NCBI RefSeq assembly: GCF_000151665.1
Contig: NW_013171832.1
Coordinates: 124,001 to 188,000, forward strand
Source: Blastocystis hominis
Lineage: Eukaryota > Sar > Bigyra > Opalinata > Blastocystidae
Reading direction: 5' to 3'
DNA length: 64,000 nucleotides
The position numbers and the translations under genes were made by a program. The stretch's first letter is position 1. Each line of letters begins with the position of its first letter. The notes below the pieces were generated by a model. That model searched no databases. It saw only the letters and a program-made list of their open reading frames with translations, and was not told the DNA's origin. Below are positions 36,436 to 48,121 of the stretch, one piece after another.

Positions 36436-36773
36436 TTCTTTCTAGATATGACACAACTCAAGATAACTCAAACCAATTCAATATCTGTAAATTTCTCTGA
36501 TATATCCATTTCAACAAAAGCAAAAAGGGATCTTATGCAATCAAAGAAATCTTATATTTATGGAGTTATTCAAGATGTTCTTGTGAATAGTGGTTTATGA
36601 TTATCAAGCTGATTATACTCTTTTCATTTTGGTTGAAAATCAGCTATCGAGCCACGATCGCTGCCCGCAAACTCGCGCACTTTATGTGGAACAAACAAGA
36701 CGTAAAAATAGTACAAAATAAAGACCAATAAGACTAGGTACAAAGAGCGATAACAAGTCAAATAATACCATAT
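36436..36773. other. Gap with a possible tiny plus-strand gene
   Basis: A plus-strand ORF of about 50 codons starts at 36448 (MTQLKITQTNSI), 12 bp from the BEACH start, and with one 26- or 32-nt intron could continue to about 36720 as a hydrophobic segment (LIILFSFWL). No family is recognised and it could be chance. Nothing else is seen in the gap. Confidence 0.25.
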
Positions 36774-37331
36774 CTAAAGGTACTTCCCAGCGTTATAACT
36801 TCTATGGTGCAAAAGTGTAGCTCGAAAAGGAGCATTTCCCAATTGGGCTGAGGGCACGGTAGTCCAGTTGGAGCAAGGAATAACGCCAAGGACAATAGAA
36901 AAGGGGATTGTGGGAAATTTGGGGTAGGGAAGGACCCTCAATACTTTATTTTGACTTGTAAATATGGCAGGTATAGGTATAGGAGTAGGAGTAGCTGAAG
37001 CGGATGTGGAAGCGGATGTGGGGACAGAAGCAGAAGCGGGAACACCCGTAATGTTGGGCATTTTCTCGGATTTGGAAAGAGAACTATCCGAATGAACGCT
37101 AATTGAAGTTTCTTGGAAACGATTTTGCTCGTTTTCTACAAGTAAATGCACTGTCGAATATCTACTTTCCACATTCATCACACTTCTACACGTTTTACAA
37201 AATGGAGTGAAGAGTTTTGTAGACTCATCAACAAAAACGCAGTCATCAAGCGTACGGTTACAGCCACGACAAATGAACTTGGATTTTTTGAAATTCACCG
37301 TTCCGAGCTTCGCAGAACTATACTTCTCCAT
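36774..37331 (-). CDS. Unknown zinc-ribbon protein, intronless
   Basis: 185 residues from ATG 37331 (MEKYSSAKLGTVNFKKS). An N-terminal four-cysteine site, CRGCNRTLDD followed 20 residues later by CKTCRS, suggests a zinc ribbon; the rest is low in complexity (repeated SASTSASA and TPIPIP), with a basic C-terminus. I do not recognise a family. It is one of the few single-exon genes here. No TGTTTGTT motif follows TAG at 36774-36776. The upstream lipase gene lies on the same strand with only about 75 bp between, and being a downstream exon of that gene is a weaker alternative. Confidence 0.55.
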   Translation of the reverse strand: MEKYSSAKLGTVNFKKSKFICRGCNRTLDDCVFVDESTKLFTPFCKTCRSVMNVESRYSTVHLLVENEQNRFQETSISVHSDSSLSKSEKMPNITGVPASASVPTSASTSASATPTPIPIPAIFTSQNKVLRVLPYPKFPTIPFSIVLGVIPCSNWTTVPSAQLGNAPFRATLLHHRSYNAGKYL

Positions 37332-37405
37332 TTTGGTTTTTGACCGTAAAGAATGACGTAATCTTCAGATTCAGACAAGTATCCAAAAAAGAACTATTCA
37401 CAAAG

Positions 37406-39078
37406 TTATTCAGGAAGTGTTAAGACACAATCTTCCATAGAATTCGAAATAATTAGTGTTTTTGAACAAAGACAATATCTTGGGATACTAATCTTTATCT
37501 CTTGATCTTCAGTTTCGATTCGAGCATAGATCTGTTTTATAATTCTTTCGTAGTTGAAGGCAAAATGATGGATCAGCAATAAGGGGGATATCAGCAAACG
37601 CTCAGGAAACTTCGAGCCATCTCGATATTCTACACACCCAGGACACTTGGGAAATCTTCTGAAAAAAGGAGGGAGCTTATCTAGAGACGATGTCTCCTTA
37701 CTCTACCCTTCACACAACCCGAGAACTCTCTACATATCCAATGCGTCGCTTTCGAGCTTCGTATTCTGCATAGCGATCTAAATAGGGGTGCAAGTAGAGA
37801 ACGCTGCCGGGGAGCACCATATTCACAACTGTGAGGGTTTTGGTGGGCGTCTTGAGTAACCGCGCGGTTTTCGCCTTTTTGAACCATCCGCGATGTCGAT
37901 AGCAGTTCTTCTCGATCTACGTCTCACTGAATCCGAGTCGCCAACGAGCTGGATCGCCTCTTCCATCGCTTTTTTCGAAAGACGGGGCACGATATCGTCT
38001 TCGTTCACGAAGCTGTACACAAATCCCACGCCCTTTTCGGTCACTTCGGGCGATAAAACGGGAGGCGGAGCGATGGCGAAGCAAATCGCATCGGTGTGGA
38101 GCTGGCGGGTTCGCCAGAGAATGGTGAGGAGGGCAGCGATCCCAGCGCCGAGAGAATGCCCGACCGCGACAAGACGGAAGTCTGGATGCGTCTGGAGAGC
38201 GCTGGAGATGGCTTGATTCAATGCCTCGTTGGCAAAAATGGAGTTCGCGATGAGGGCGATGCCTTCGTGGGCGCAGCCCGCTTCCCAGCGCGTTGTGGAG
38301 CAGTTCATGTCGGTGAGATAGTCCTTCAGGTTCCATGTGCCTCGAACGCACAGCACGATGCTCTTCGTCGCTTTGTGGCACACCAGGAAGAAGGGCGGAG
38401 GGGCGATCGCGACCTGGGTCGACGTGGAGATCGCGTCTTTGGCGTTCTCGTCCTCGCTGCCCCAGTCCACAAAGAGAAGATCCTCCGCGTCCAGATGGCA
38501 ATGCGATAGAAAAGCGCGTTTGTAGCCCTCTCTGTCTTCCGAGCCACGCAGCAGGCGCTTGATATCCTCAAAGTCCTGGATTTCGCGCATTAGACCGTAG
38601 ACCATCGTGGATCCATACATTCCCGTGGCGAGTTCGCTGTAGAGAGCAGCGTCGTGAAAGAAGGAGGAGTTCACAGAGAGTGAGTCTCGCGTTGTGTCGC
38701 AACTATCGATTGGAATAGGCTCCTAAGCTTGAAATAAATAGAAAGAAAGGCACTTGAGATCGGCCAGCTGCATAGATCCCGCCTAAAAGAGCAAACGCCG
38801 AAATATCGTCAAACCGGGACATATAGGGTTTAAAAATCGAGAAGGCCATAGAGTAACAACTAGACATTACCTCCGAACACTGATTCACACTTTAGGTAAT
38901 CTTGAGGGATAATCTGGTTGATAATGTTCGTAAAAAGGAGAGATCGTTTATGCATTTTTTCCTCATAGAAACTTGGATAGTACTTCTTGATATTGTACAA
39001 CCCTGCTTTTCCAGCAAAATACAGAATGCAAAGTTTCGGCATTAAATGGTTCCAGCTAAAAATACCTCTATTGAACAA
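37406..39078 (-). CDS. Class-3 lipase, sn-1-specific DAG lipase-like
   Basis: Predicted serine hydrolase acting on acylglycerols. Central lipase_3 core: SIVLCVRGTWNLKDYLTDMN (oxyanion region), nucleophile elbow VAVGHSLGAGIAALL, then VYSFVNEDDIVPRLS with the likely catalytic Asp; the His is expected in KFPERLLISPLLLIHHFAF. N-terminal helices include SRFDDISAFALLGGIY, like the segment before the DAGL catalytic domain (compare LVPSDIAAGLVLL). Introns 37917-37945 (29 nt) and one of 31 nt near 37710 are clear; junctions near 38670 and 38750-38880 are ambiguous, and the start may lie further upstream than 39078. Whether the four N-terminal membrane helices of animal DAGL exist cannot be said. TAA at 37406-37408. 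Confidence 0.7.
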
Positions 39079-39370
39079 AACACAATCATCTCTACGATTT
39101 CACAAAGAAGCTCCCAACAAAGCATGTGCCCACAATAAAGTCCGACTTGGTTACATAGGATTTGCAGAAATCGGAGAGTACGGTAAATCTACATCGAACT
39201 TCACAGCAACCCAAACTGTTTAGACTTTATGAGCTTCTGTTCAATATTTGTCAGGAGCTTCCGAAGTCCATTCATTTCGGCAAATATTTGGAACTCCAAA
39301 AGTTTTCGAAAAGCTGAATCTATTGTTTCCGCATTTCAATTTTATTCTATTGCTGTAGTTTGTAGTTGAA

Positions 39371-40293
39371 ATGGCGAGTCCAGTGACTATGTCTTTACCG
39401 TATGGCAGGCTGGTATCCTATGAGAGTTTAGAGGTTTTATATTCAGTATCATCAGCCTGATCCCTCTGATTATTTATTGCATTACCAACCGCAATTATCT
39501 TCCCGAAACCTGTGCGTCTCATTTTGATATTCACTTTCAACCGGATGGGTACATGAGTAAAGCATTCGTTTCCTGTAATGGCTTGACCTTAGGATTCCTT
39601 CTTTTGGTTTTCCTTGTTGTTCCCTGTTGGTATGACGGCACTATTTGATATAATTGCCTGTTTGTTTTTGCTTGTTTTAGGATTATCTGTAGTTTCTACT
39701 CTCTGTATTCCCCTCTCAGCCTATAATGGGGTCGATGTTGAGTATTACAAGCGCCATAACCGCTTTGCTGGTTTAAAGTCAAGGTGATGCTGATAAATTG
39801 CCTCGATCCTAGAATGATGAACATGCTCTTTTTCTATGGAGCTCTTCTTGCGTTGTTTATGTTTTCTATTTTCGTACCAAACTGGGAGTATAATAAGAGA
39901 GTTTGCTGTTAGGATCGTCTAGTTAAGTTGTAGTGCGAGATCAATCCAGAGAAACCAGTCCCTTGTGATTACAAAATAGTATTTTTACCTCAGTTAATTG
40001 TTTTCATTATCCTGTTTATCTTGGTGTCTGTGCTGTTCTGGTGTTGCCTCAAGAAGAAGGATGGTAGGATATTGGATCAGAGCGAAGAAGAGTATTGGCA
40101 CTGTGCCTTCTATGTGAATTCTGATGTATTTCTTGGGGTGCGATTGGTCGATTGTAGGATGAACGAGTTTTTGTTCCAAAGCGTATCGGCATTGGCTACA
40201 CGGTAAACTTGGGAAATCCATGCGGTATCTCTTTTATGATGGTGATTCTTTTAATCCCAGTCGTCGTTGTAGGATTACTAGCCTTCCTTGCTT
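39371..40293 (+). CDS. Multipass membrane protein of unknown function
   Basis: Start [11 protein letters not shown] at 39371. After several introns (32, 25, 29, 33 and 32 nt) the frame gives four to five hydrophobic helices: [70 protein letters not shown], and [21 protein letters not shown] loop between the first two has [11 protein letters not shown], and cysteines occur near [14 protein letters not shown]; these could pair in a lumenal or outer loop. No family recognised. There is no stop before a TGTTTGTT motif at 40298-40305; poly(A) addition after 40293 would make TAA, ending the protein at the last helix. Without that, the frame would run into the GGAT microsatellite. Confidence 0.6.
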
Positions 40294-40297
40294 GTTT

Positions 40298-40305
40298 TGT
40301 TTGTT
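40298..40305 (+). terminator. TGTTTGTT motif ending the membrane-protein gene
   Basis: Exact motif inside the open frame; predicted cleavage 4 nt upstream, after 40293, completes the stop as T+AA. Confidence 0.7.
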
Positions 40306-40315
40306 ATAGTAAAGT

Positions 40316-40384
40316 GGATGGATGGATGGATGGATGGATGGATGGATGGATGGATGGATGGATGGATGGATGGATGGATGGATG
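40316..40384. repeat. (GGAT)n microsatellite
   Basis: About 17 perfect GGAT/GATG units just past the predicted 3' end of the membrane-protein gene, in the convergent gap before AP-1 mu. Read in the upstream frame it would encode DGWM repeats, but the transcript probably ends before it. A weaker CATT-rich run lies at about 40548-40580. Confidence 0.95.
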
Positions 40385-40623
40385 AGTGAGAGGATAGAAA
40401 TGAGTGTGTGTGTGGATAGAATTGAAGGTGAATCAATAAAGTGAATTGAAATAAAACGAATGTTATACATCAATCCAATGGGCTATAGATTGATAACGAG
40501 ATTCCAAGTAGTTGTCTTCCTCTCACTCCCACTTACAACAACTCATCCCATTCATCCATTCACTCATTCATTCATTCTTCCTCCTCACCACCACCACCAG
40601 TTTGGAACAAACAACCCAATTCA

Positions 40624-42138
40624 CTACTTCATTCTCAGCTGATAGTCACCATTTCGAGTGATGTAGCGCACCCACGGCAGCGCTTCGTATCCACTCTTCT
40701 CCACAATCTTCAGATATCGCACCTGCAATCCAGAGGCCGTGTAATACGGGATTTCAAAGTTCACTGCGATGGGACGCATCTGGTAATCGTCCTGCTGCTA
40801 CACCGATCACCCTCTCCCTTCGCACCCACGCCATCATCGCGCTGCACCGACGGCAGACCGAAGTGGGCTCGCATATGGTACTCGCGCATTCCGTAGAACT
40901 GCTTGATCTTCCACAACAGACAGTCCTTATCGGGCACGTAGCTCACCGTTCCTAAAGACGTCTAGTTCGCACCGCTCTGCCTGAATTCTACATTGAACTG
41001 CGGCGTGTCCACATCGGCGGGCAGCGGCACGAAGATTTCCACGTCGGTGGCGGTGGAATGCGCCTTGAAGTTGGACTTGGCCTTCACGAAATAGTCGATG
41101 GAAGTGGTCTTGCGTGTGGTGGAGACCTCGACCCAGATGAGCGGACGAACCTGTGTGTGCAGACGGTACGACATGAGCGTGAACTGCCCGTCGGGAGGGA
41201 TGAAGCTGATCGTTTTATCGTTGTCGAACGTCGCCAAACGGACGCACTGGTGGAAATGGACGTCTTCCAAATCGATGTTGTTGCTGCTGCCGCCCTTCGA
41301 CGCCTCCAGTTTGCGATCGCCCATGTCGAATCGCACCTTGTCGTTCAGACCTAGCGCTCACAACGCAGCTTCATCCGCCTACCCAGCTTCAGCTCGGGCA
41401 TGCCAGACAAGCACACCTTCATTTCGATCGTTCCCACGATCTCGCTATCCAGCACCGTGCCATCGCGGGCAACCAACAGATTGACCTTTTCGATCACGTC
41501 CAGGAACACATCGTTCTTCTTGTATTTGATGCCTTCCTGGCGCCAGCTCACGACGTTCGTGAGATTGGACGGCACCACCGTGGTCTTCTCCAAACGCTGG
41601 GACTCCTGCGTGATGTATTCTTTCATGACCTGCGTGTCTGTGATCTGCGTGTGAGGGTTCGAAACAACAAGCACTTGAGGGAAGCCGAAGTCCATCATCT
41701 CGTCAAAGAGCTCGTACATAATCACAAAATTGTCGCTAGAGTCAATCAGACAGAAGGGGCATTACCGAATCCGCTCCTCATCAAACACACCAAAGTAATC
41801 TTGGAACACACGCACCAAATGGTTCAAAAACTCCATCACCATCGTTACGTTGACGTTACGCTTTGAGAGTGCCAACAAATACAAGTTTCCGCTCTTCCGT
41901 TTAGCTCCGCTCTTCAAAATGTACCTTCACGTAGATATAGGTCGTATCTCCCTCGGTAAACACAGGCTTCAATTCCGTGTCCTCCTTTTCACGAAGCATT
42001 ACAGCAAATCTAAAAGACTGACAGAAAAACAGCAACGAAGCACCTATCCACGTCTGCATCGGTCACATCACCTCGGTAGTCACGCGAAATGATGACCTTT
42101 CCAGTCGGTCCCATAATGTAGATGGCTGATACCGTCAT
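40624..42138 (-). CDS. AP-1 clathrin adaptor medium (mu) subunit
   Basis: Mu subunit of the AP-1 complex, which selects YxxPhi cargo at the trans-Golgi/endosome. N-terminal longin-like domain MTVSAIYIMGPTGKVIISRD, YLLALSKRNVNVTMVMEFLN; linker KTTVVPSNLTNVVSWRQEGI; C-terminal mu homology domain with KKNDVFLDVIEKVNLLVARD, VRLATFDNDKTISFIPPDGQ, SYVPDKDCLLWKIKQF, and the end GYEALPWVRYITRNGDYQLR. The Tyr-rich C-terminal strands and the RAHFGLPSV motif are closer to AP-1 than to AP-2, AP-3 or AP-4. Six short introns (30-34 nt), for example a 30-nt one rejoining DTPQFN to TSLGTVSY. TAG at 40624-40626; a minus-strand TGTTTGTT lies at 40606-40613. Confidence 0.93.
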
Positions 42139-42339
42139 ATTGATACTGTTAAAACTGTGACTAGAAGGGGTTAGAGAAACGAAAGAGTTTCAAATGAACG
42201 TACTCTACAGAATTGAATGACTTGAATGAAACGGAAATAACGGGTATTTCAGGGGATTATTGTAGTAAGTAATAAAAGAAATCATTTTTTGGATTTATTT
42301 ATTGCTAGTTTAACTCCTACTGACCCCTAAATTCTAAGC

Positions 42340-44922
42340 ATGGCTAGCGAAGAATTGCCAGAGGATTATGATTCACTGTTAAAAAAGAACAAGTTGCTGC
42401 TGAACCAGATCAGTTTTTTGAACGATGAACTATGCAAAGCAAAGAAGGATTTGGAGAACGAAAAGCAAAAGCACGAAGAAGATATCGAGACATCAAAGTC
42501 AGATCTGAAGCACATGATCGAGGAGACCGTCGAGCTAAAAAAGCAGCTGCAGACGGCGAAGGATGACTTGGATGATGTGGAGAATCAATTCATCAATATG
42601 GTGGGAAATAAGTCGTTGAGGAACGAAAACCTCACCCTTCGAAAGGATTTGCGTGCTTTGAAGCAGAAGTGTGATGAGTTGGCTACACAATACGAAATGG
42701 TTCGGGATGAGTACAATAGCGCGATATTTGAGTCGAACGATCTTCGCCAAAAGGTAGCAACCCAACAAACGGAGCTTTTGTTGAAAACGAGCGAGTTAAA
42801 GAAGGCTTGGAGGGAATTGGAGAAGAACCGAGAAGATATGGCTCTGATGATGCGCGAGTTTGCAGAGTTTAAGCAGCACGACGATGAGCCAACAAACTGG
42901 AAGAAGATGGAGGAAGAAAATCACGAACTGAAGAACGAGATTGAGAAGGTGAAGCGCCAAAACGACACGTTGAGTGTGCTGCTTAACGAGTTTCGGATGG
43001 AGATCGCGCGCATCAACGAGCAGTCATCGACATTACCTTCTCTCAGTGATGACGCTCCCGTTGAAGCAGACGGCGAAACATTGGAAAGCAAAGGAATCCA
43101 GTCTTCCCTTTTTTCTCCGGAAGATGTGAATTCCGCATTGACTTTGTGCATCAACTCTCTCACCGTCCTTACCAAAGACTTTAACGAATCGGAGTCTCAA
43201 GACCTGATTCGTCGCATTTCCTCCTTGATGCTCGTTAAGAAGCAATTGATTGTAGTGAACGACAATACCAGCCTACTGATCCATCGTGATGATCAGCATC
43301 GCAAGGCCTTGGTGGAGAAAGAGGCGAAGATTGACGAATTGGAGGGGGTGATTCAGACGCTCAAGGCGAATATGGACACGGCGAACACTCAGATTTCGTC
43401 TCAGAGCCGTGAGCTGAGCGAGATGAAGCAGAGATTGGAAGGACGGAATCGTGAGATTGAGATGGTAAAGGAGGAGCAGGCATTGGCGTGGAAGCAGACG
43501 TCGGCTTCGGGAGACAGCCAGATTGCCCAGTTGCAGCAACGCGTGCAGGAAGCATCCGAGCTTCGCTCTGGACTGATGCGAGAGAGAGACGATCTTGCTG
43601 CTCAGCTGGCGCAGGAGAAGCTGGACAATGAGGATCTGAAGAGAGAAGTCGCCAAGTTGAAGAAGGAGAATGAGGAGACGGAAGCCCGTTTGATGGAGGT
43701 GACGACGATTCAGCTCGAACTAGCGGCGCAGCAGGACAGTCACGCGGATCAGGAACAGACAATTACGGACTTACGGTCCAAGCTGGAGGAGATTTCAGCG
43801 GCGAATGCGAAGCTGATGGACGAGAAGATGCGTCTGCTCTCCGATTTCACAGTGCAGATTACCGACTTGAAGCGGAAATTAACGGATCGAGAAGACGAGA
43901 TTGACGACCTTGAGGATTCTCTGGATAACGAGAAGGACGCGACTGAAAAGCTCCGAAAGGAAAACAAGGAGCTCGTGGAGGTGCGAGACCATTTGCGATC
44001 GGATGTGAAGGAGTTGGAGGCCGACAATGACGATCTCCGCGAGCAGTTGGAGCGATTCAACGAGCGGAGCAAGCAGAACCAGGACACGGAGCAGCGCTAT
44101 CAGCGCGTGTTGAACGAGAACACGAAGCTCAAAGCCCAGTTGGATGCCACGCAGCAGCAACTGGAGTCGCTGCAGCGCCAGGTGGAATCTCTGCCGCTAA
44201 TGAAGGAGATTCCTCAATGCGAAGATGTCCAGGGCGAAGTGAAGATTTGTAGGGAGATTTTATTCGGGAGGGTGACGTGTAGTCGAATCACGCGATGATT
44301 TCGTGGAGTATATCCAGGAAGTGGCCGTCTCTCCCGAGTACAGCAACGACGTGGTGGAGCTTCGGATGTCGAGTAGGAACTAGAATGGTTTGTGTTGGTA
44401 GACTGCGAATTGGAAGGCGAGGAGATCTCGCTTCTCTCCACTTGCTTCGAAATGGGCGGGTTTGAGAATCTGCGTCGTCTCGATCTTTCTCGTAGCATTT
44501 TCTTCTCCCTCCCCTCACCGATAGATAACAATATCACGCTGCGAGCGTGCACGGTTCTCTTCCAAGCGATTGCAGAACGCGGCGGCGAGTTGCAGTCGTT
44601 CCAGACCTGGAAGAGCGGCCGCATCGAAGCCAGCAAAAGCAAAAACATGCTGCAGAAGCTTTATATCGGAAGCAATCGAATCAAGGCGAAGGGCTATATG
44701 TTCTTGCTGGGACTCATCAAGGACGGACGCTATCCGCAGCTCTGGGAGCTTGATGTATCGAATAACGAACTGGACGAAAAATGCGTCACCAGCACAACAG
44801 AGTGGCTTAAAACGTCCCCGCAAGTGTCGTCGCTGCATCAAGTCTCGTTCAGTGGAAACAATGTGAGTGAGTCTGCGTTGAAGGAATTTAACCGTGTGCT
44901 CGCAATCTCGTATAGGTCATAA
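42340..44922 (+). CDS. Coiled-coil protein fused to RNI-type leucine-rich repeats
   Basis: A single 1.9-kb exon encodes about 630 residues of almost continuous coiled coil (MASEELPEDYDSLLKKNKLL to about LPLMKEIPQ). A 34-nt intron near 44250 joins it to FESRDDFVEYIQEVAVSPEY, and a 29-nt intron near 44370 to leucine-rich repeats: VVELRMSNCELEGEEISLLS, LRRLDLSHNNITL, LQKLYIGSNRIKAKGYM, LWELDVSNNELDEK, VSFSGNNVSESAL. These are ribonuclease-inhibitor-like 28-residue repeats, as in the neighbouring gene at 49.9-51.7 kb. TAA at 44920-44922; TGTTTGTT at 44930-44937. Function unknown; the coil suggests a scaffold or cytoskeletal linker. The fusion rests on two introns. Confidence 0.75.
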
Positions 44923-44929
44923 TTTTGAT

Positions 44930-44937
44930 TGTTTGTT
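44930..44937 (+). terminator. TGTTTGTT motif after the coiled-coil/LRR gene
   Basis: Exact motif 8 nt after the templated TAA. The next gene's first ATG is only 8 bp further on. Confidence 0.7.
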
Positions 44938-44944
44938 AATACCA

Positions 44945-47519
44945 ATGAATGGACTTCAGCAGAATTCGCTGCTCTCCATCTCTCAGGAGAAGATGGCAAA
45001 CTTCATAAATGGAGGATATTCATCGAATCGCTTTGAGCAAGTCCGTCTGTTTTCGATTGCTGATCTAATAGAAACGCATCGAAAGACTATCTAAACAGAA
45101 AAAAGAGGAGGAGGAGACGGCTGCAGTGTATTCGGAATACTTAAGGACTTTCGATCAAGCTTCATCATCAACCCCTTCTGCTTCTATCTTTGTTCGTGGT
45201 GGTATGATAAACAGCAAGGTATCTTCTCTTTTGACGATGATCATTCAGGGAGTTCAAGAACAGAAGCCAGATTCAGAATCGAGTGTCTATATTTTGGGTA
45301 AATTAGATCCGCCTGAAGAAAAGAAGGTCGATCCGAAGCCAACTCCTCAAGTACCCCTGAAAGTCAATTTTACAAAGTTTGTTCCAACGCAAACAAAAGG
45401 AGAGTCAAAGAAATCCCCGGGTGCCGATTTAGCGAGCATGTTTGGTTCCCATAGTGATGAAGAGGAGGAGAAGGAAAAGAAGAAAGAAGAAGAAGACAAA
45501 ACAATCAAAGTGAATCGAAGAACAAATATCCATTACGCGGTTCACCGCAACGGCGAGAAGTAGGAATACCCAGATCGTGTCTGAAGAACAGAAGCCAGCT
45601 GGACATCATGTTTGAGAAGATGGAAGCGAATTCCAAGTCTTCTCAGAGTGCTCATAAGCCTGGCGATGCTGCGCAGGATCGTTTGGGGTCGTCCTATGAG
45701 GATACGACGAACACGAACGTGTATATCGGCAATCTTCCCCACAGCATAACGGAAGATTCGCTGTTTTCCCTCTGCGCATATTATGGCTATGTGAAGCACG
45801 TAGCGATCAAGTATGGAAATCCGACGAACATTTATGGGTTCGTGTGCATGAACAGTCACCACGAAGCGGAGCGACTGATCGATTATCTGCAGAACTACAT
45901 GCTGGACGTACGATCGAGAAACGCGTTCTCAAATAGGGGAATTATCTGCGAGCGACTTGGGGACGATCGGGAGTAACGCAGGGAGTGGTTCCCGTTTGGA
46001 CTGGCGCGATTTGTGAGTTGTAGCACGTTCCTCCGTCAAAGAATCCCATCCCCGTCGTGGCTCCTGAGATGCCCGTCAAAGTCCTCATTCAGAATATCGC
46101 GGTGCTGGTGCACAATCGCGGCTTTGAATTCGAGTTGATGCTGAAACAGCGAGTTCCGAAGACAGATCCGAATTGGTCGTTTTTGCTGATGGACGGCTCG
46201 CCCAACAATATTTTCTATCGCTGGTGCTTGCTGGTTCTCGGAAACAACGAGACGTTCTCCTCGTACTCGCTCCTTCCGTTCAGTTTCTTCGCAAATGACG
46301 CGTGGTATCTGCCTCCTCCCGTGTACGACGAGCGAGCCGAGAAGCAGCGGCTCGATTCGAAAATGGAGTCCCTGAATCGATTGAAGCGTCTGAATGAGGA
46401 CAAGGACGAGAACGAGAACGAGGAAGGAGAGAGGCCTGCGAAGCGTCGGAAGATGGAGGATGGGTATGGATGGAGGCTGGTCGTAAGCAGTAGAAGCAAT
46501 CTGATGCTGGAGTCGGTCTCGATTCGGCTGGAGTCTTCCCTTTTCGATTGGCTGTGCTCAGCGCTTCGCTCGATCACGCCGCAGCGCATGAGCATTTTGC
46601 GCGTGATGGCGTTTTGCATGGACAATTCGGCCTACGCAGAGCACATTGTGTGCATCTTGCGCGACAGTATTTGCGACAATGTTCCCTATTTGGAGTTGGG
46701 GCAGAAAGAGAATGACTGCGGTCCTGTCGTTCGGATGGCTCGGCTTTATGTGGTGAACGATTTGCTGTATAACGCTGATAACGGAGTCACCACTTCCTAT
46801 CGAATTCTAATCCAGGTGATTGTTCGTCTGACGATTAAGCATGCAGAACGAACTTCCTTTGATGATCGAGGCTATTTCGCGCGCAGTGCATTCCTGCAAA
46901 TCCCAGATAGAGAAGAAGGAGATCCGAATCCGAGTGATTGATTGCCAATGGAAGGGATGACGGGTAGGTGGAGAAAATGTTTCATGGCTGGTATCACAAC
47001 TCGCTGTTGCCTCCTGACTTCGTGCGTGGGCTCCAAGCCACGTTTTGGATGGTTTTGGTTGCATTGTTGGATGGGATTGTAGTCGGACGAAGAGTTGGAC
47101 GGCTCTCTCGAGGAGTCGTCTGCAAGTGGCGATAGCGACGACGCGCTTCGATTGCGATGCAAATACAATGGCTTGTGTAATTACGGATCGCGTGGGCAGC
47201 TGCTGATGAGACTGTCGGTGCTAGACAAGTGGGTCCGTTGCGACAAGGTGAGAACTAGAATGACACAAAGAGTCCGCGAAGGAGACGAGTTTAAGAGAGA
47301 TTGGGACTTTATTCGTTCTGATAAGGGACAAGACCAAGGCCAAGACCAAGGCCAAGACCCAGATCCAGATCAAAACCAAAACCAAAAGCGAGAGCGAGAG
47401 CGAGAGGAAAACGAACACGAGTTAAAGCCAAAGCCTAGTCCTGATCCGGAGTTGGATGGAGAACCTCTTTCCGTTTCTGATTATGATGAGTGTTTCATTC
47501 CAGTCGAGGTGGATTTCTA
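44945..47519 (+). CDS. SR140/U2SURP-like U2 snRNP-associated protein
   Basis: Nuclear splicing factor of the SR140/U2SURP family. Order: N-terminal region with KRIERLSKQKKEEEETAAVY and IFVRGG (a family hallmark, compare FVRGGVVN); an RRM (NVYIGNLPHSITEDSLFSLC, YGFVCMN); a linker HVPPSKNPIPVV; SURP module (VKVLIQNIAVLVHNRGFEFE, NIFYRWCL); CID-like domain (SLFDWLCSALRSITPQRMSI, VRMARLYVVNDLLYNA, MFHGWYHNSLLPPDFV); and a charged DQ/DP-repeat tail. Introns of 29-34 nt near 45046, 45220, 45910, 46000, 46815, 46945 and 47055. The frame change near 45480-45560 is not resolved. Start could be 44945 or the in-frame 44993. TAG at 47517-47519. Confidence 0.88.
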
Positions 47520-48121
47520 GTGTAGTTGTTAGAAAAAGCTAATCTAGTTTTTGATGTATATTTCTTTTTAATTGTTTGTAAGAGCAAAAGGAACTGAAAT
47601 CGTTTCGAATAGGAAAACTTGTATTTGAAACAGGATTTCTGTCTCCTACATAATAATATTTGGGGGCAGGATATCGTATTGTATCGTTATTCATTGAGCT
47701 TTTGTTTTCAACCATGAATACCCCTCTTCATTTCCTTATACGGGTATTCTCTATTCACCCAGGACTGTTGATAAGAGATAATCAGTGTAACAGATATAAA
47801 ACTGGAGTCGAGTCAAATTCATAGTTGCACAACAAATAACATGCACAAACTACCCCATCTTATTCGGTGTCAATTTCTCGAGTATTTCTCCAAATATCAA
47901 AAATGTTGCACCAATCTCAACGTATCAAAAGTCGGTTTAATCCATAGCATGCTTACGCGCTTGCCCACTAGCTATAGTCCATATCATTCATGAGGGAAAT
48001 GAAAGAAACAGACAAAAAAACTGTATAATACCATTATTTCTGGAGTTCAGGAAGTCACATTTTTCTCTTTCCTGCGGATAGTTTTCTCTTCCGTCTTATC
48101 CTTTGGAGAATAAGAACCTAA
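47520..48121. other. Intergenic, nothing recognised
   Basis: About 600 bp of AT-rich sequence between SR140 and the C2-like gene. I see no conserved ORF, RNA gene or repeat. A minus-strand lysine-rich stretch near 48060-48100 is open but has no clear start. Confidence 0.4.

Noticed and set aside
40320-40400. Extension of the membrane protein through the GGAT repeat to a stop
   Set aside because: The TGTTTGTT motif and the fixed-spacing rule place the mRNA end before the repeat.
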